Positions 35,761-46,939 of a stretch of 64,000 bases of DNA are shown piece after piece; within the stretch, counting starts at the first letter, position 1, and the number at the start of each line of letters is the position of its first letter. The DNA lies in NCBI RefSeq assembly GCF_024679245.1, contig NC_090191.1:4667004-4731003 (forward strand). The letters are read 5' to 3'. Position numbers and translations under genes: made by a program. The DNA is from Pseudorasbora parva. Lineage: Eukaryota; Chordata; Actinopteri; Cypriniformes; Gobionidae. The notes under the pieces were generated by a model. The model did no database searches, was not told where the DNA came from, and saw nothing but the letters and a program-made list of their open reading frames with translations.

Positions 35761-35834
35761 CTTACATAACGCTGATAAATGTTAGGCAAATCAATGCAGT
35801 GTTACATTTACTCATACATCATTCATTATGAGTC

Positions 35835-36895
35835 GCTTTAAACGCTTAAAACACAAACCTTTCTCCAGCAGAATCACAACAGATGCAGGAGCAGCGCAGT
35901 CTAGTGACGTCGTGCATTTTTAGGATTCTTTGATGAATAGAAAGTTCAAAAGAACAGCATTTATCTGAAAGCAACATCATAAATGTCTTCACTGTCACTT
36001 GATCAATTTAATGCATCCCTGCTAAATAAATGTTCTTTACCAAAAAATTAATGAAATCTCTTTACACTCTCAAACTACATTATCTGCATATCTCCAAGAT
36101 CTGCAGACTCCTGTTTTTAAGGACTTTTAACATTTTAAAATATTTAAGGACTAACAGAAACCCTGTTATTTGCTTGTGAAGTTATGGTATTCATTTTATT
36201 TTTAATGTGTGTTTTCTATGTTGTTTATGTACAAACAGTAAAAATGTAAGTTGTGTGCTGTGTCTTGATTTAGAATAATTTAACATGTACCATAATGATA
36301 TACTGTTTTGGATTATTATAGTCTGTTGCTATTGGGCAGTTTTTACAGTAATTGTACACTATTTTAAGAAGTGTGTGTGTCATGAGGGAGAGAGTAAACG
36401 ATGAGAGGATGTTCATCTGTTGGTGAACTATCCCTTTAATGCTGATCTGTGGCAGACTGAAGAAACAGCAGAACTAATGGATGACTCTGGGACAGTGGAT
36501 GAACTGGAGAGACACTGGAGTGGATCAATCTCAGGGAAAGGCTAGTGGATGAACCGTCTGGATGATGATGGGACAATGAACACAAATACTGTAGATGTGA
36601 GGAAAAATAAGTAAGAAGTCATTAATTTAGACACACAAAAAAATTAACTGACTGCATTGTGTTATTGCTTTAGTTTTATTATTAATTATTAATAATAATT
36701 TAATTATGTGTATTTCAACAATACATTTAACTCTGAATTTTGTCATCTTTTCTCTATGTAAATTTCTATAGATCCAGCAACGTGTGAATGGGACTTTTAT
36801 TGTGATCTTTATACATGACGTCATAAGGCTGCGCTGTGCTCGTGCATCTGTTGTGATTGAGGTGAAGAAAGGTTTGTGTTTTAAGCATTTAAAGT
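35835..36895. repeat. Inverted repeat, about 80-bp arms (35835-35913 and 36815-36895)
   Basis: The arms share, in opposite orientation, GCATCTGTTGTGATT, AGAAAGGTTTGTGTTTTAAG and a GACGTCA-containing GC-rich block. They are diverged, with small indels. The roughly 900 bp between has no gene. Confidence 0.65.
35920..36030. repeat. Cyprinid interspersed repeat (GATGAATAGAAAGTTCAAAAG type)
   Basis: TTTTTAGGATTCTTTGATGA followed by GAACAGCATTTAT and TGTCTTCACTGTCACTTGAT is a very common non-coding zebrafish/carp repeat. It sits between the arms of the inverted repeat. Confidence 0.6.
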
Positions 36896-38515
36896 TGTTA
36901 TAGAGGCACAGAATTAATTTAACATATATAATATTTATCTAACAACGTTGTGTAAGCAAAGTAGCATAATGAAAACACATGAGTAACACCAAAGGAGCGT
37001 CTTATTTCGCTCTTTATCGTGAATAATTTCAAACATTTAGCGAATGAGGAGAGAATCGGAGCTTTAGACTCTCCGAGTCAATTGAACCGATTGATTCACA
37101 ACAAATGATTTAGTGATTCGAAGCACTGCATTTATATTTCTACCTTTATCTCGAGGTCTAAAAATCATTAAATAGCCAAAGGTCTGTATAATTGTTATTA
37201 TTTTGTTGTGTTTGTCTAATCAGGTCATTTATGTCCGCTAACTGAACTAGAGCAGATTAAGATTTTGTTCTTGATTATTCTTAAACATGTCAGAGTGTTC
37301 ACAGAAAAACTACTATTGAAGACATAAAGATGGCATTTATTGAAGTGGGGAGTAAAGACTTCCAGATTTGATTATTTATTTGGATCCCCATTAGCTCAGC
37401 CAAGGTTACATCAGGAGAAAAAAAGACAAATATCTAAACAAACACAAAGTCTACACTTATAACACATCCATCTAACTTCCAATCATAGCCTCCTATAAAT
37501 ATGATAATCCTAGGTGTGCTTTTACCTGGTTTTTAAAATTACATTTCTGTAATTTTCGGCTCCCGCTCTGCTTCTGCCCTAATGCGACTTAACTTAGGTT
37601 AATAGCTCGTTTAGAGAACCTTTTCATGATATGCTAATTTTTTGAGATTTTGGGGTTTTCATGAGCTGTATGCCAAAATCTTCAGTATTAAAACAATAAA
37701 AGACCTGAAATATTTCAGTTGGTGTGCAATGAATCTAAAATATATGAAAGTTTAATTTTTATCATTACATTAAATATAATTAACTTTTATCACAATATGC
37801 TAATTGTATACAGGACCTGTATACATACAGTATACATAGTTTTTTGTTATCTCAATGTTGTTCATCACAGAACCAAATACTTAATACTTAATTAATAATA
37901 TATAATTAATAGGCTATTTGTTTTTTTTATTTTTTATTATTTGTTATTGCTCAGTAAAACTTTGAGACATACAACTTCATTAGTTAACGTGTTAATTCAT
38001 TATTACCAAACTGACAATGAAAAACACTTATAAAGAATATTATTCTAAGTAATGTTAATTTCTTAGTTACTGTTTAATAACATTAAAATCAAAATAACTA
38101 TTTTAATGGACCTAAGATAAAACTAACAATGATCAGTATTTCTTAACTAACATTACCAAAAACATTATACTTTTTGTAACAAATGTAGCTATTGCTCAAT
38201 CTTAGTTAATGCATTAAATAATGAGACCTTATTGTAATGTTACCTGCTGTTCTTTATAGCCTAATTCTTTTGCACTTTAATCTGTTTGAAAATTGTACTC
38301 ATCATTTTTTCCAGAGCTGTATATAATTTTGGTGCATTGTATTATTGTATTTTAACATTGTTATTTTTGTTATTACAAAAATAGTTCTTAAACCTGTTAT
38401 GCTATGACAACACTTTTTTTGCAACTTATTTCAATATCGTAATAATATCATATACCGTGATAAAAGCTTCAGCAATCAATCGCAACATGAAAAATTGATA
38501 TCGGCACATGGCTAG
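36896..38515. other. Non-coding AT-rich region
   Basis: No gene seen. Several A/T-rich blocks and likely old repeat fragments. Confidence 0.5.
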
Positions 38516-38650
38516 TAGGGCCCTATAAAATCCGTTTTATTTTTTCCCAAATTCCGTTTTATTTTTTCCCAAATTCCGTTTTTTCCATTTTAATTTTTGC
38601 AGATTCCTTTTTTCCCATTAAAAAGTTTGGCAATTCAGTTTTTTGTAACC
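38516..38650. repeat. TAGGGCCCTATAAAAT-type repeat with internal 25-bp duplication
   Basis: Starts TAGGGCCCTATAAAATCCG, then repeats ATTTTTTCCCAAATTCCGTT two to three times. It resembles the end of a non-autonomous hAT element. Confidence 0.55.
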
Positions 38651-39240
38651 CTTTACTGTTATTTTGGTGAAAAAAGAGTGTGTTTTTAATGTTAATATAA
38701 TAGAACATAAAACAAAAAATAGGAATGACCTTAAATTTATTGAGGTAATAAACATCACATTTACTTTTTAGGACAAATATGATGCAACATAACACTGCAC
38801 TTCAAGTACTTCAAATATTAATGGTTATTAGCTTTAAACTTTCCGGTAAAATAAATTATAGTGGTTTATAAGTTAAAATGAAAGTGCTCCAGTAGCTTTT
38901 TCTTTCAAGTAAAAAATAATAAAAAAGAACTAAAAACAAAATCATAAGAATCATCTTTTACATACAGTACTATTAAGTAAAACATTTAAAGCTGAAAATT
39001 AACATGAAAAAATAACACATTTCACCATGAAATCATGTAGTGAATTGTTCTGTGTGTTTAACAATCACCATTATGATATCCAGAGCTATGAAAAATGAAA
39101 AAACAGGAAAACACAACACTGCCTGAAGTTATTTCCCCCAACTTCAAAGGCCCCTTTAAATGATTAAAACTAGATGCTTATCTTAACTTTAAGGTTACTT
39201 ATCATGTAAACTACCCCAGACAGCATTTACATCTGTGCCA
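38651..39240. other. Non-coding AT-rich region
   Basis: Nothing beyond probable continuation of the preceding repeat. Confidence 0.45.
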
Positions 39241-39347
39241 GATCCGTTTTCGAATCAGCAGATTCGCGCAGCAGTCACACTCACTATGCAGATCTGCACC
39301 AACTTTGCGCCAGACCTGTCTGTAGATTCAACTATGGCAGTCCGTCC

Positions 39348-39500
39348 GGCGGGCGCGGCGCCGATCCGGGGCAGCTGCGCAGACCATACGCGCCACAGCT
39401 GAATTGAGTCCGTTCGGCGGGTTGGGTGCCGAACCGGGGCAGCTGCGCAGACCATACGCGCCACAGCTGAATTGAGTCCGTCCGGCGGGTGTGGGCCGGA
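39348..39500. repeat. GC-rich 68-bp tandem duplication
   Basis: CCGGGGCAGCTGCGCAGACC and CGCCACAGCTGAATTGAGTC recur at 39361 and 39429 with few changes, flanked by partial copies (GTCCGGCGGG). It is a GC island in AT-rich surroundings; the overlapping frames are not credible genes. Confidence 0.85.
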
Positions 39501-39556
39501 CCCCAGCAAGAGCGTTCACGTTAAGTTTTTTTTCGTTTGGTTATTTTTTTGGGGAA

Positions 39557-40737
39557 TCAAAAGTGGTACTCAGGCTCCCTTTAGTGGTACGCAGAGGAAT
39601 CACAAATTTAAAGTCCCCTTTAAGGCAATTCTAAATTTTGTTTCTAAACACATAAATATTAGAAATATATTGCTGAAACACGTTACAAAGACTGTGAACT
39701 GTGTATGACTAAAAACGGTGGCTCGATGATGCACTGGAGCCACTGAGCCTGTCCATTCCCCCAACACTATAATAACTAGAGCACATCTGCATCAGTTCGC
39801 ACGTTCAATCGCAAGTTACTGTCACTACCGTTAGTTACTAAAGCCTACAGTTAGCTAGGTAGTTATGCCTTCGTCATGTAAATGCATATTATCTAGTTGT
39901 GGTAAATTACAAAATTAAAAAAGCTTATAAAACAAAATTGATGATATCAGGAAAAGGTAGATTAATTTTGTGAACAGCTATCCTTGATCACCTCCAACAC
40001 CTGCCTCTGCAGTGTCCATTTTATACCGGATAGTTTTAGAAACTTTCATCTGAGACAACTGGGATTCATTGATAATCCACTGCAGAATGGGGCCGAACCG
40101 ACTATCTCTCGCCCCAGCCTTCATCCTCCCGTCCCGCCAACATCTGGTGCCGTCGTTGGCAGTACATGCCCACCAGTGTTGTCTTGGGTGCATACTGCAG
40201 CTTTCCCGCAAGTGGGCGTGGTTTCAGCACAGCCAGCCCAGTGTTTGAAAGCAGAGAATGCTGCTTAAAGATTTTGATAACACATTTTTCTGTGGTGTGA
40301 CAAACTCAGAACAAATATTTAATTTTGACTTTACAGGGACTTAAAATATAAATTAATGTTAAAACAATACATTTTAATTTAATCTTTATTTTAGTAAAGT
40401 TTTTCACATTTAAGTACAGTACAGTTTTAAATAAAGTTTTAGGTACAGCACATTTGTAATTTAATCATTATTTAATTATTTTATCTACCTGTATGTAAGC
40501 ACAGTGCACTGTTAATGTACAAACTGTGTATTTACAATGTTAAGTGGTTAAGTGGCTGACAACAATAATTATTCTTATTTGGAATAAACTGCCTAATTTT
40601 TTAACTGTGCAGAGCTGTAGCTAAATAGTTAGAGCTACTACGCTATACTGTATTTTTATGTTGGTCATTATGGTGGTACTTGGAGAGCCAAATATTTTCT
40701 GAGGTGGTACTTGGTATAAAAAGTTTGAGAACCACTG
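39557..40737. mobile_element. Non-autonomous hAT-like element
   Basis: The right end AAAAGTTTGAGAACCACTG is the inverse of the widespread hAT terminus CAGTGGTTCTCAAACTTTT. GTGGTACTTGG blocks near it mirror GTGGTACTCAGG near 39567. The left boundary is not exact. Interior ORFs are not recognised. Confidence 0.45.
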
Positions 40738-41853
40738 AAATATAAGGTTCGGGTAACGTTCTTTTCAGGTTTTATTTTTTAGCAACCATAAAATAACACA
40801 GAAAATAACGTTTCCAATCCCAGAACGTTGCAGGGTGGTTACTTTTAAATAACCAAGAGCCCTGTCACTGAAAGACACATTGGGGTACGGGGGACCAAAA
40901 TGCTGCATATTAAATAAATCTTTATCATGTTGTATAAGAGAACAGTTATAAAATACTATGAAAATGTGGACAGAATAATATAAATTATTAAAAAAACAAA
41001 AACAAAAAACTATGCCATTAGGTGTGTTAGAACACTTTTGTACTCACTAGAGGAAAAAACATTAGGCAATCAGGCAAAGTTTTTCAATGTATACCATTAC
41101 ATACACATCGTCGGGCCACAATCTTTTGGTCTAGAAAAAAACAAAACACTACAATTACACAACAGTGTTGAACATTTTTATTAAAATAGGAACAAATGGA
41201 ACAAACCAAAGTTTTACAATGAACATTTATACCTCAGCTCAGAGAGGAAATCTGTGTTTTGGACCGACACTGTGAGGATTAATGTATATAGGTTGTATTT
41301 TTACAGTGTTTTCCCAATATTTTTGCCACCTATATGTGGTGAGTTCTATTGTGCTTCATACTAGCCCCATCCAACTGTCATAGTAAATACATATATAGGG
41401 GAAACACTCGTCTCATTTACCTTCCACCCATCCTGTCTTTTCTGTATACTCGGTCCTTCTAAACCAGCCAATGAGGAAATCTGTAAAAAATTAACACCTG
41501 CAAAAATAATAATAGATTAATAATAGTAATAACAAGGGCCCACACATTTGTTTTAAGTCATAGCCAGGGCAAACTGAGGGTAGCATGGCATCAATGTTTT
41601 TGAGGCCAATTGTATTGTAGGGCATGGTAGCGTGTATTGTTGCAGTGTCACCATGATTAAATGTTACAATTTCTATGTGGCACTATATATGCATGTGAAT
41701 AAACCAACTGGAATATTTTTTGTCACAGGGCTCGCAAAATGTCTTTATCAAACAAACACAATGGTTTATCTCTCATCCGCCCACGATTGATTGGAAATTT
41801 ATATTTGCATATTTTGGCCCGCACATTTGGTGGATATAACCGCGACCCGTGCA

Positions 41854-41854
<1 letters not shown>
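40738..41854. other. Non-coding region
   Basis: GGTTCGGGTAACGTTCTTTT and AACGTTGCAGGGTGGTTAC near 40745-40850 belong to the AACGTTCC-type fish repeat family also found at 52.2 kb. Otherwise nothing. Confidence 0.4.

Positions 41855-41891
<37 letters not shown>
41855..41891. repeat. (CA)n microsatellite
   Basis: About 18 CA dinucleotides. Confidence 0.96.
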
Positions 41892-42666
41892 GTACGTTGC
41901 AGACAGCATGATCAAAACTTCCGCTATTGTATTTTTCCTTAGTCACCTTTTCACCTAGTGGTGGCTAGACCTAATACACTATCGAGACTTCTAGTGTATA
42001 AAGCAATTTCCGATTGACTACATGTATCACTAAAGTTGTCTGTTTCTAACACGTTCACATTTAAGAGGGGACATTGACAGATGAAAGGTAACTGACCTGT
42101 GCTAGTTTGCTCTTTGTACACTGGCAGGAGGGTGCTGAAGTAAATCCTGACCAATCAGCTGTAGGTTGTGGAGACAAAAAGGTGTGAATGTCTGCTGAGC
42201 AAATACAACAAACAAAATTAACTTCGTGGCGATCACTTCATAGTGCATAACCTATCATCTAGTACATGTATCAGCAGAAGCAATGGATTGATGCTTGCAG
42301 TTCATTCCAGTCAAGCGACTTAGGTCAGGAAAGGTTTTGAGGTAATTGAAGAAAGATGAATTGGATGAGTCTTGCTCCCCAATGCACATACATATCACTA
42401 GAAAAGAAGATGGGAAAACACAGGTAAGAACGTGGAAGTGTGATAAAGGACCACCCAGCAAACGAGATGTCCGCCAGACGTAGATCATATTTATATTGCG
42501 TTTGTTGGTCCAGGACCGTATATGCGTCTACACAACGTGCAAATCCGGGGCGGTATCTGGACGTCTAACAACGATGACCCCTCTTGGACGTAGATATGAA
42601 GGTAAATATTTACGTCTATTTTGGAGGGTTTTTTTAACATGCAAGACAGAAAGAAAATTGTCAGTA
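41892..42666. other. Non-coding region with repeat fragments
   Basis: The part 42448-42600 (ACCCAGCAAACGAGATGTCC, GGACGTAGATATGAAGG) looks like a teleost repeat of the ACCCAGCAAAC type. No gene. Confidence 0.4.
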
Positions 42667-44427
42667 CACTCTAAAAACGCCAATTAATACAATGTTGGAA
42701 GTGCAGGAAAATACATGTTGAACTAATTTTCTTACCTGTGCTTAGTTAAGAAGACATATTATATTAAGTCTGCAGAAATATATTTAAAAAACATTAAATT
42801 AATTGATATTTTCGAATCCAGGTAACATTTAGAATTGCAAATGTTGACTGGACTAAAAAACGCAAATCCAGTCAATATTTTATAAAAGTAGGCTATTAGG
42901 GCCAACACAATATTTTACACACAATATTTTACTACGGTAAATAGATTTTTGTTTGTGCTGTTGAAATGAGCTGTTAGAAACATTTGATAATAGCCTATAT
43001 CAAAACAACATTTGTGAAATTAGATGTAGCCAAGCTATTTTCGATGTTTTGTTCAAGATGGATACAACACTTCTATTTACATTGGGCCAATTACATATAA
43101 ATATATAGGTCATAGCATTTGTAGTTAATTGTTGCATTTAATCTGCCTAAATTTAATGAACGTACAAGAGCTCATTTGACTTCACGGAAGGATCTGTATT
43201 GCTCGTTTGAATTCGCGGAAGGATTGTTACAGATCAAAGGACTTCGCGCAGTTCGCGGGTTTCACCAGCAGGAGACAGCAGCAGCACAGCAGCAGCAATT
43301 TTGAGGGTGCAGTTCACGCGTCAGGTAAGTGGTAACGTTAATGATTAAATTGCAGACAAATGTGTCAAACATATGTGGTCTCTAACCATGTTTACGTAAT
43401 GCAGCTTAATTTAATGTTAAACTATAATTCTATAATGTATTTTAGATTTAATCTCTGCGTGTTGTGTGTGCTATTTTTGTGTTACGGCCTTTCTCTCATG
43501 AGCTATAGGCCAAGCTCATTAGTACTGATTTTTATACGAGCAAATTTACTGAAACATGTCAAACGTGTAATGTAAGCCCAATAATTTACGCTATTTAGGG
43601 TTACGTGGTTGTGTTGAACGTGATTTTTGGTGTTCCAACTTTTACAATTGTCCCGTAAAGTTAAGAGAACGACATAACCACGAATAAAGAATGAAATCCA
43701 TGATGTACATTACAATATAGGGGGAAAAACTACTTTAGTTTGCAAATTTAGTTTAGTCACACATGCAAGTAAATTCTTAGTTATTGATAAAATGTTTAAA
43801 GAGCATAAATTGATTTTTCACTTTCTTTCTCCAACAGGGTGTGACCAAGATATCTATTGATGCTTTGTCGTCGTTAAAAATGATTCTCATCCAAGCAGTT
43901 GAAAATAGCAAGAACGCTCCACTGTATCTACTTTGTGTGTGTAGTTTCAAAACTGAAGGTGTATTAAAGACATTAAAGGTGCACTAAAGAAAAGTTACAA
44001 GGGCTTTGGTCATTTTTTTATTATTTTAAAGAAATTTTATAATTCATTTTGTTGTAATGCAAATGTATTGTTTGTATAACAAATGTTATAAATGCAGAGG
44101 ATACAATGTGTTTTTCATTTTGTAACTAGTTCCACAGCAATATCTAGTAATGATTAAAACAGTTTAAATATGAAACCCCTAATTAAAACGTTTTAGTTGA
44201 ATTAATTATTAAACAGGTTGAGTAAACGTACAATTTAAAGTTGAAGTCAAGTTTGCGCCAACTAAAAATTATTAATTCAATTCACTTTAAAAATAATTGA
44301 GTAAACGTACATTTTAATGTTGAAGTCAAGTTTGAGCCAATTAAAAAATATTAAGTGAACGTAAAAAATCTGTGGAACTAGTTACTAAATAATAATTAGT
44401 TGAAAGCACGTGAAATTTTTTACAGTG
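42667..44427. mobile_element. EnSpm-like internally deleted element
   Basis: The left end CACTCTAAAAA and the right end TTTTTTACAGTG match the ends of cyprinid EnSpm-like elements (10 of 11 bases in inverse). Inside is a 5' exon-like segment with a donor at about 43325 (CGTCAG/GTAAGT). A 3' exon-like segment starts after CCAACAG/GGTGTG near 43840 and reads SKNAPLYLLCVCSF. Subterminal repeats GTTGAAGTCAAGTTTG occur at 44242 and 44321. It appears to be a deletion derivative that kept the first and last exons of its gene. Confidence 0.55.
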
Positions 44428-45420
44428 TATATGCCGCAAGTTAAAGTTCATACTAGGGGTGTGCACTATTATTTTCTGCGATAATATCATAATTGCTGTT
44501 TTAACGATGTGTGATCTAACATTATCAAGTATATCCCGCACACACACCCAGAGGGTGCACACATACACTACATGTAATCTAGTAGGTTTGATTATTTACG
44601 GTTTCACTTCGTGACTTAGTCTATTCAAATGCTAACATGTTTCCCAAATTCAAGATAAGGTGGCAAAAATGCCCCTGTGTGTATTGTTAATTTATATAAT
44701 TATAATTAGGCCTAATATAGTTAATCAATATCATACAAAAAGTGCCATTTTTCTCCAGGTATCAACAGAAACAAATATGATATTGAAGTTCAATAAACAA
44801 TACAATATTAAATTACCATATTAGACATCATATTGCCTAATTTTGCTGGTTTCCCAATGTAAATAGTTTGAAACAAAGTCACAGCACTGTAACTGCGTCT
44901 CAAAGAAGCACATTCCTTACTGCATGAATCCACTTTTTGAGTGCATCTGTTGAATCAATTATTCTCTCACTCACTCATTAAATGATTTGTTCCTGAATGA
45001 ATCAGCTGTTTGAATGAATTGTTTGAATCTCAATGACTAACTCATTAACAGTGACTTCCTGCAACCTATTGGTGGGTTTATTGTCACATTTAAAGTAATG
45101 GCCTATACTATCTATAAGACAAATTAAACAAGATAATCTTACAACTGGAAAAATAACGCAACAGGTCCCTTTGCACTTCCAAAATCTTTTTCACAATTTT
45201 TTATGTGATAAACTAAATAATGCTCACAAAAACCAAAACCAACAAACATTAAACAGTGACATAACGTATACATTTAATTGAAAAAGTACATTTACTTGAA
45301 AAAATAACGCAATTATTAGTAATATAACGAAATGTATAATGATCTAAATATACATTAAATTCTTCAAAAAATAAAATATATAAAATGTAATACTTAATTC
45401 ACAAATTATTGCTCGCGTGC
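44428..45420. other. Non-coding AT-rich region
   Basis: AGGGGTGTGCACTATT near 44456 looks like a hAT-type end. Nothing else is supportable. Confidence 0.4.
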
Positions 45421-45447
45421 CAAGCCCGGGAAACCTGGCAGCGGGCA

Positions 45448-45541
45448 TATATAAGACCATCGCGCACATAGCCCGACTCACTTCTGAGTGGACAATCATC
45501 ACCGGCATACGCATATCTCCAGCACCGCCAGTTTTTCTGAG
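45448..45541 (+). promoter_or_regulatory. Orphan TATA promoter and short first exon
   Basis: TATATAAG at 45448-45455 follows a GC-rich proximal segment. About 30 nt on lies a plausible start region, and a consensus donor CTGAG/GTAAAG is at 45541. No ATG-led ORF of note. It looks like the start of a non-coding or transposon transcript. Confidence 0.5.
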
Positions 45542-45848
45542 GTAAAGGTTTTTTACTTAACCGTTTTATTTAAATTTAATTATTAAAAACATATGTCTAA
45601 CGAAACAAAATTACATATAAGTTCATTATAATATAATGGGGTAACGTTATTCTGAGTGGAAGTTCGTTTTTCTTAGGGTAAAAACCGTCCGTTTTTCCTG
45701 AGGTAAATTTTTGTTTACTTAACCGTTTTATTTAAATTAAATTATTCAAAACATATGTCCAACGAAACAACATTATATATAAGTTTAAGTTCATAATATA
45801 ATAATAAAATTGGATAGTCTGAGCGGAAGTTCGTTTTTCTCAAGGTAC
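45526..45848 (+). repeat. Tandem duplication of about 160 bp across a splice donor
   Basis: Two copies (from 45526 and 45685) share TACTTAACCGTTTTATTTAA, AACATATGTC, AACGAAACAA and AAGTTCGTTTTTCT. Each contains a GAGGTAAA donor-like site. Confidence 0.85.
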
Positions 45849-46459
45849 GTTAGCGTTAATAACGGCCGCTTAAAAAAAAAAAAAAACTATAAATTGTCAT
45901 CAAATTGACAGACTGTCTTTTCCAGTAAATGTAATGTTACCACATTTACTTCTCACACAAACTGCGATTCCGTCTTTTTTGTGCTATAACCACTCGTCCG
46001 CATTGTTAAAAGCCGTTATAGGCTATAAGTTATAATAATATTAATAGTTGTCGTTAAAATCCGTTAATTTACCTGAGTGACGTTGATCGTGTGCGCTATC
46101 AATCGTATCACCCATTAGAAGCTCCTTTGTTTTTTTACGCTCTGTCATGTTAACATAACTTTACAATAAATTATTTGTACAATTATCATTAATAATAATA
46201 ATCTTCACTTTGTTTGGAAATTAACACGCTGTCTCAGGCTTAATGAGCGCGCGAGCTGCCAGAAAAGACTCGCGATTCGTCTTTTTTATATGAACAGTGA
46301 AATTTAGCAGAAATCCTGGATTTCTAATTTGCAAATAACGTAAGTCAATAATGATCAATGAAAACTAAATGGATCTTTAACTTGTAAGTTACAGACATTT
46401 GCAATATGTCGCTATATTCATGTTTCTTCTGTTTACCCCCTTTGCTTGTGTCTCAACAG

Positions 46460-46829
46460 ACGCTAAAATAAACCCCCAAAGGCTCTTTTCAGAGCCACAA
46501 CACCAAGTGTAGGCTATCTTTGGCTTTGTAAGTATATGTTTTGACTGTCAAACACCTTCTCATTATTAGGTTTATATGTATAAATTATATAAATATTTAA
46601 TAGTCATCCTGCATCTAGTCCATCACAGCAATCCACTGTTACATTTACTTAAAAGGTAATTTCTACATAAAGACAGTCTTTCGATGTTTTTATCCCTGTG
46701 CCACTATATAATCACAACGCACTCATTTTAATTTGTACAAAACATATGTTTCTTCTCTTTTGCTTGTGTCTCAATAGCTGCTAAATCCACCCAAGGACTC
46801 GTTTAGAAGCCCAGACAGTCTTTGGCTTT
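46460..46829 (+). ncRNA. Two related mini-exons of a putative non-coding transcript (46460-46527, 46778-46829)
   Basis: Both follow GCTTGTGTCTCAACAG or GCTTGTGTCTCAATAG acceptors and end CTTTGGCTTT/GTAAGTAT. Their flanks are also related, so a segment of about 320 bp was duplicated. No ORF spans them. Transcription is inferred from the splice signals only. Confidence 0.4.
46481..46496 (+). promoter_or_regulatory. Histone-type mRNA 3' stem-loop
   Basis: GGCTCTTTTCAGAGCC is the exact metazoan histone mRNA stem-loop, preceded by CCAAA and followed by ACAACA. The normal flank is ACCCA. No histone ORF is present in the window. It lies inside the first mini-exon. Confidence 0.6.
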
Positions 46830-46939
46830 GTAAGTATGAATTTTTACTATCAAACACCTCCTCAGTAAGTACAGATTAACTGAAGATGTCATGCAGCAAG
46901 TTATAGCCATCGGTCTTAATATATGTATCTTTCAAGATA

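Noticed and set aside
39255..39519. Minus-strand frames with repeated VCAAAP segments
   Set aside because: Produced by the 68-bp GC-rich duplication, not by a protein gene.
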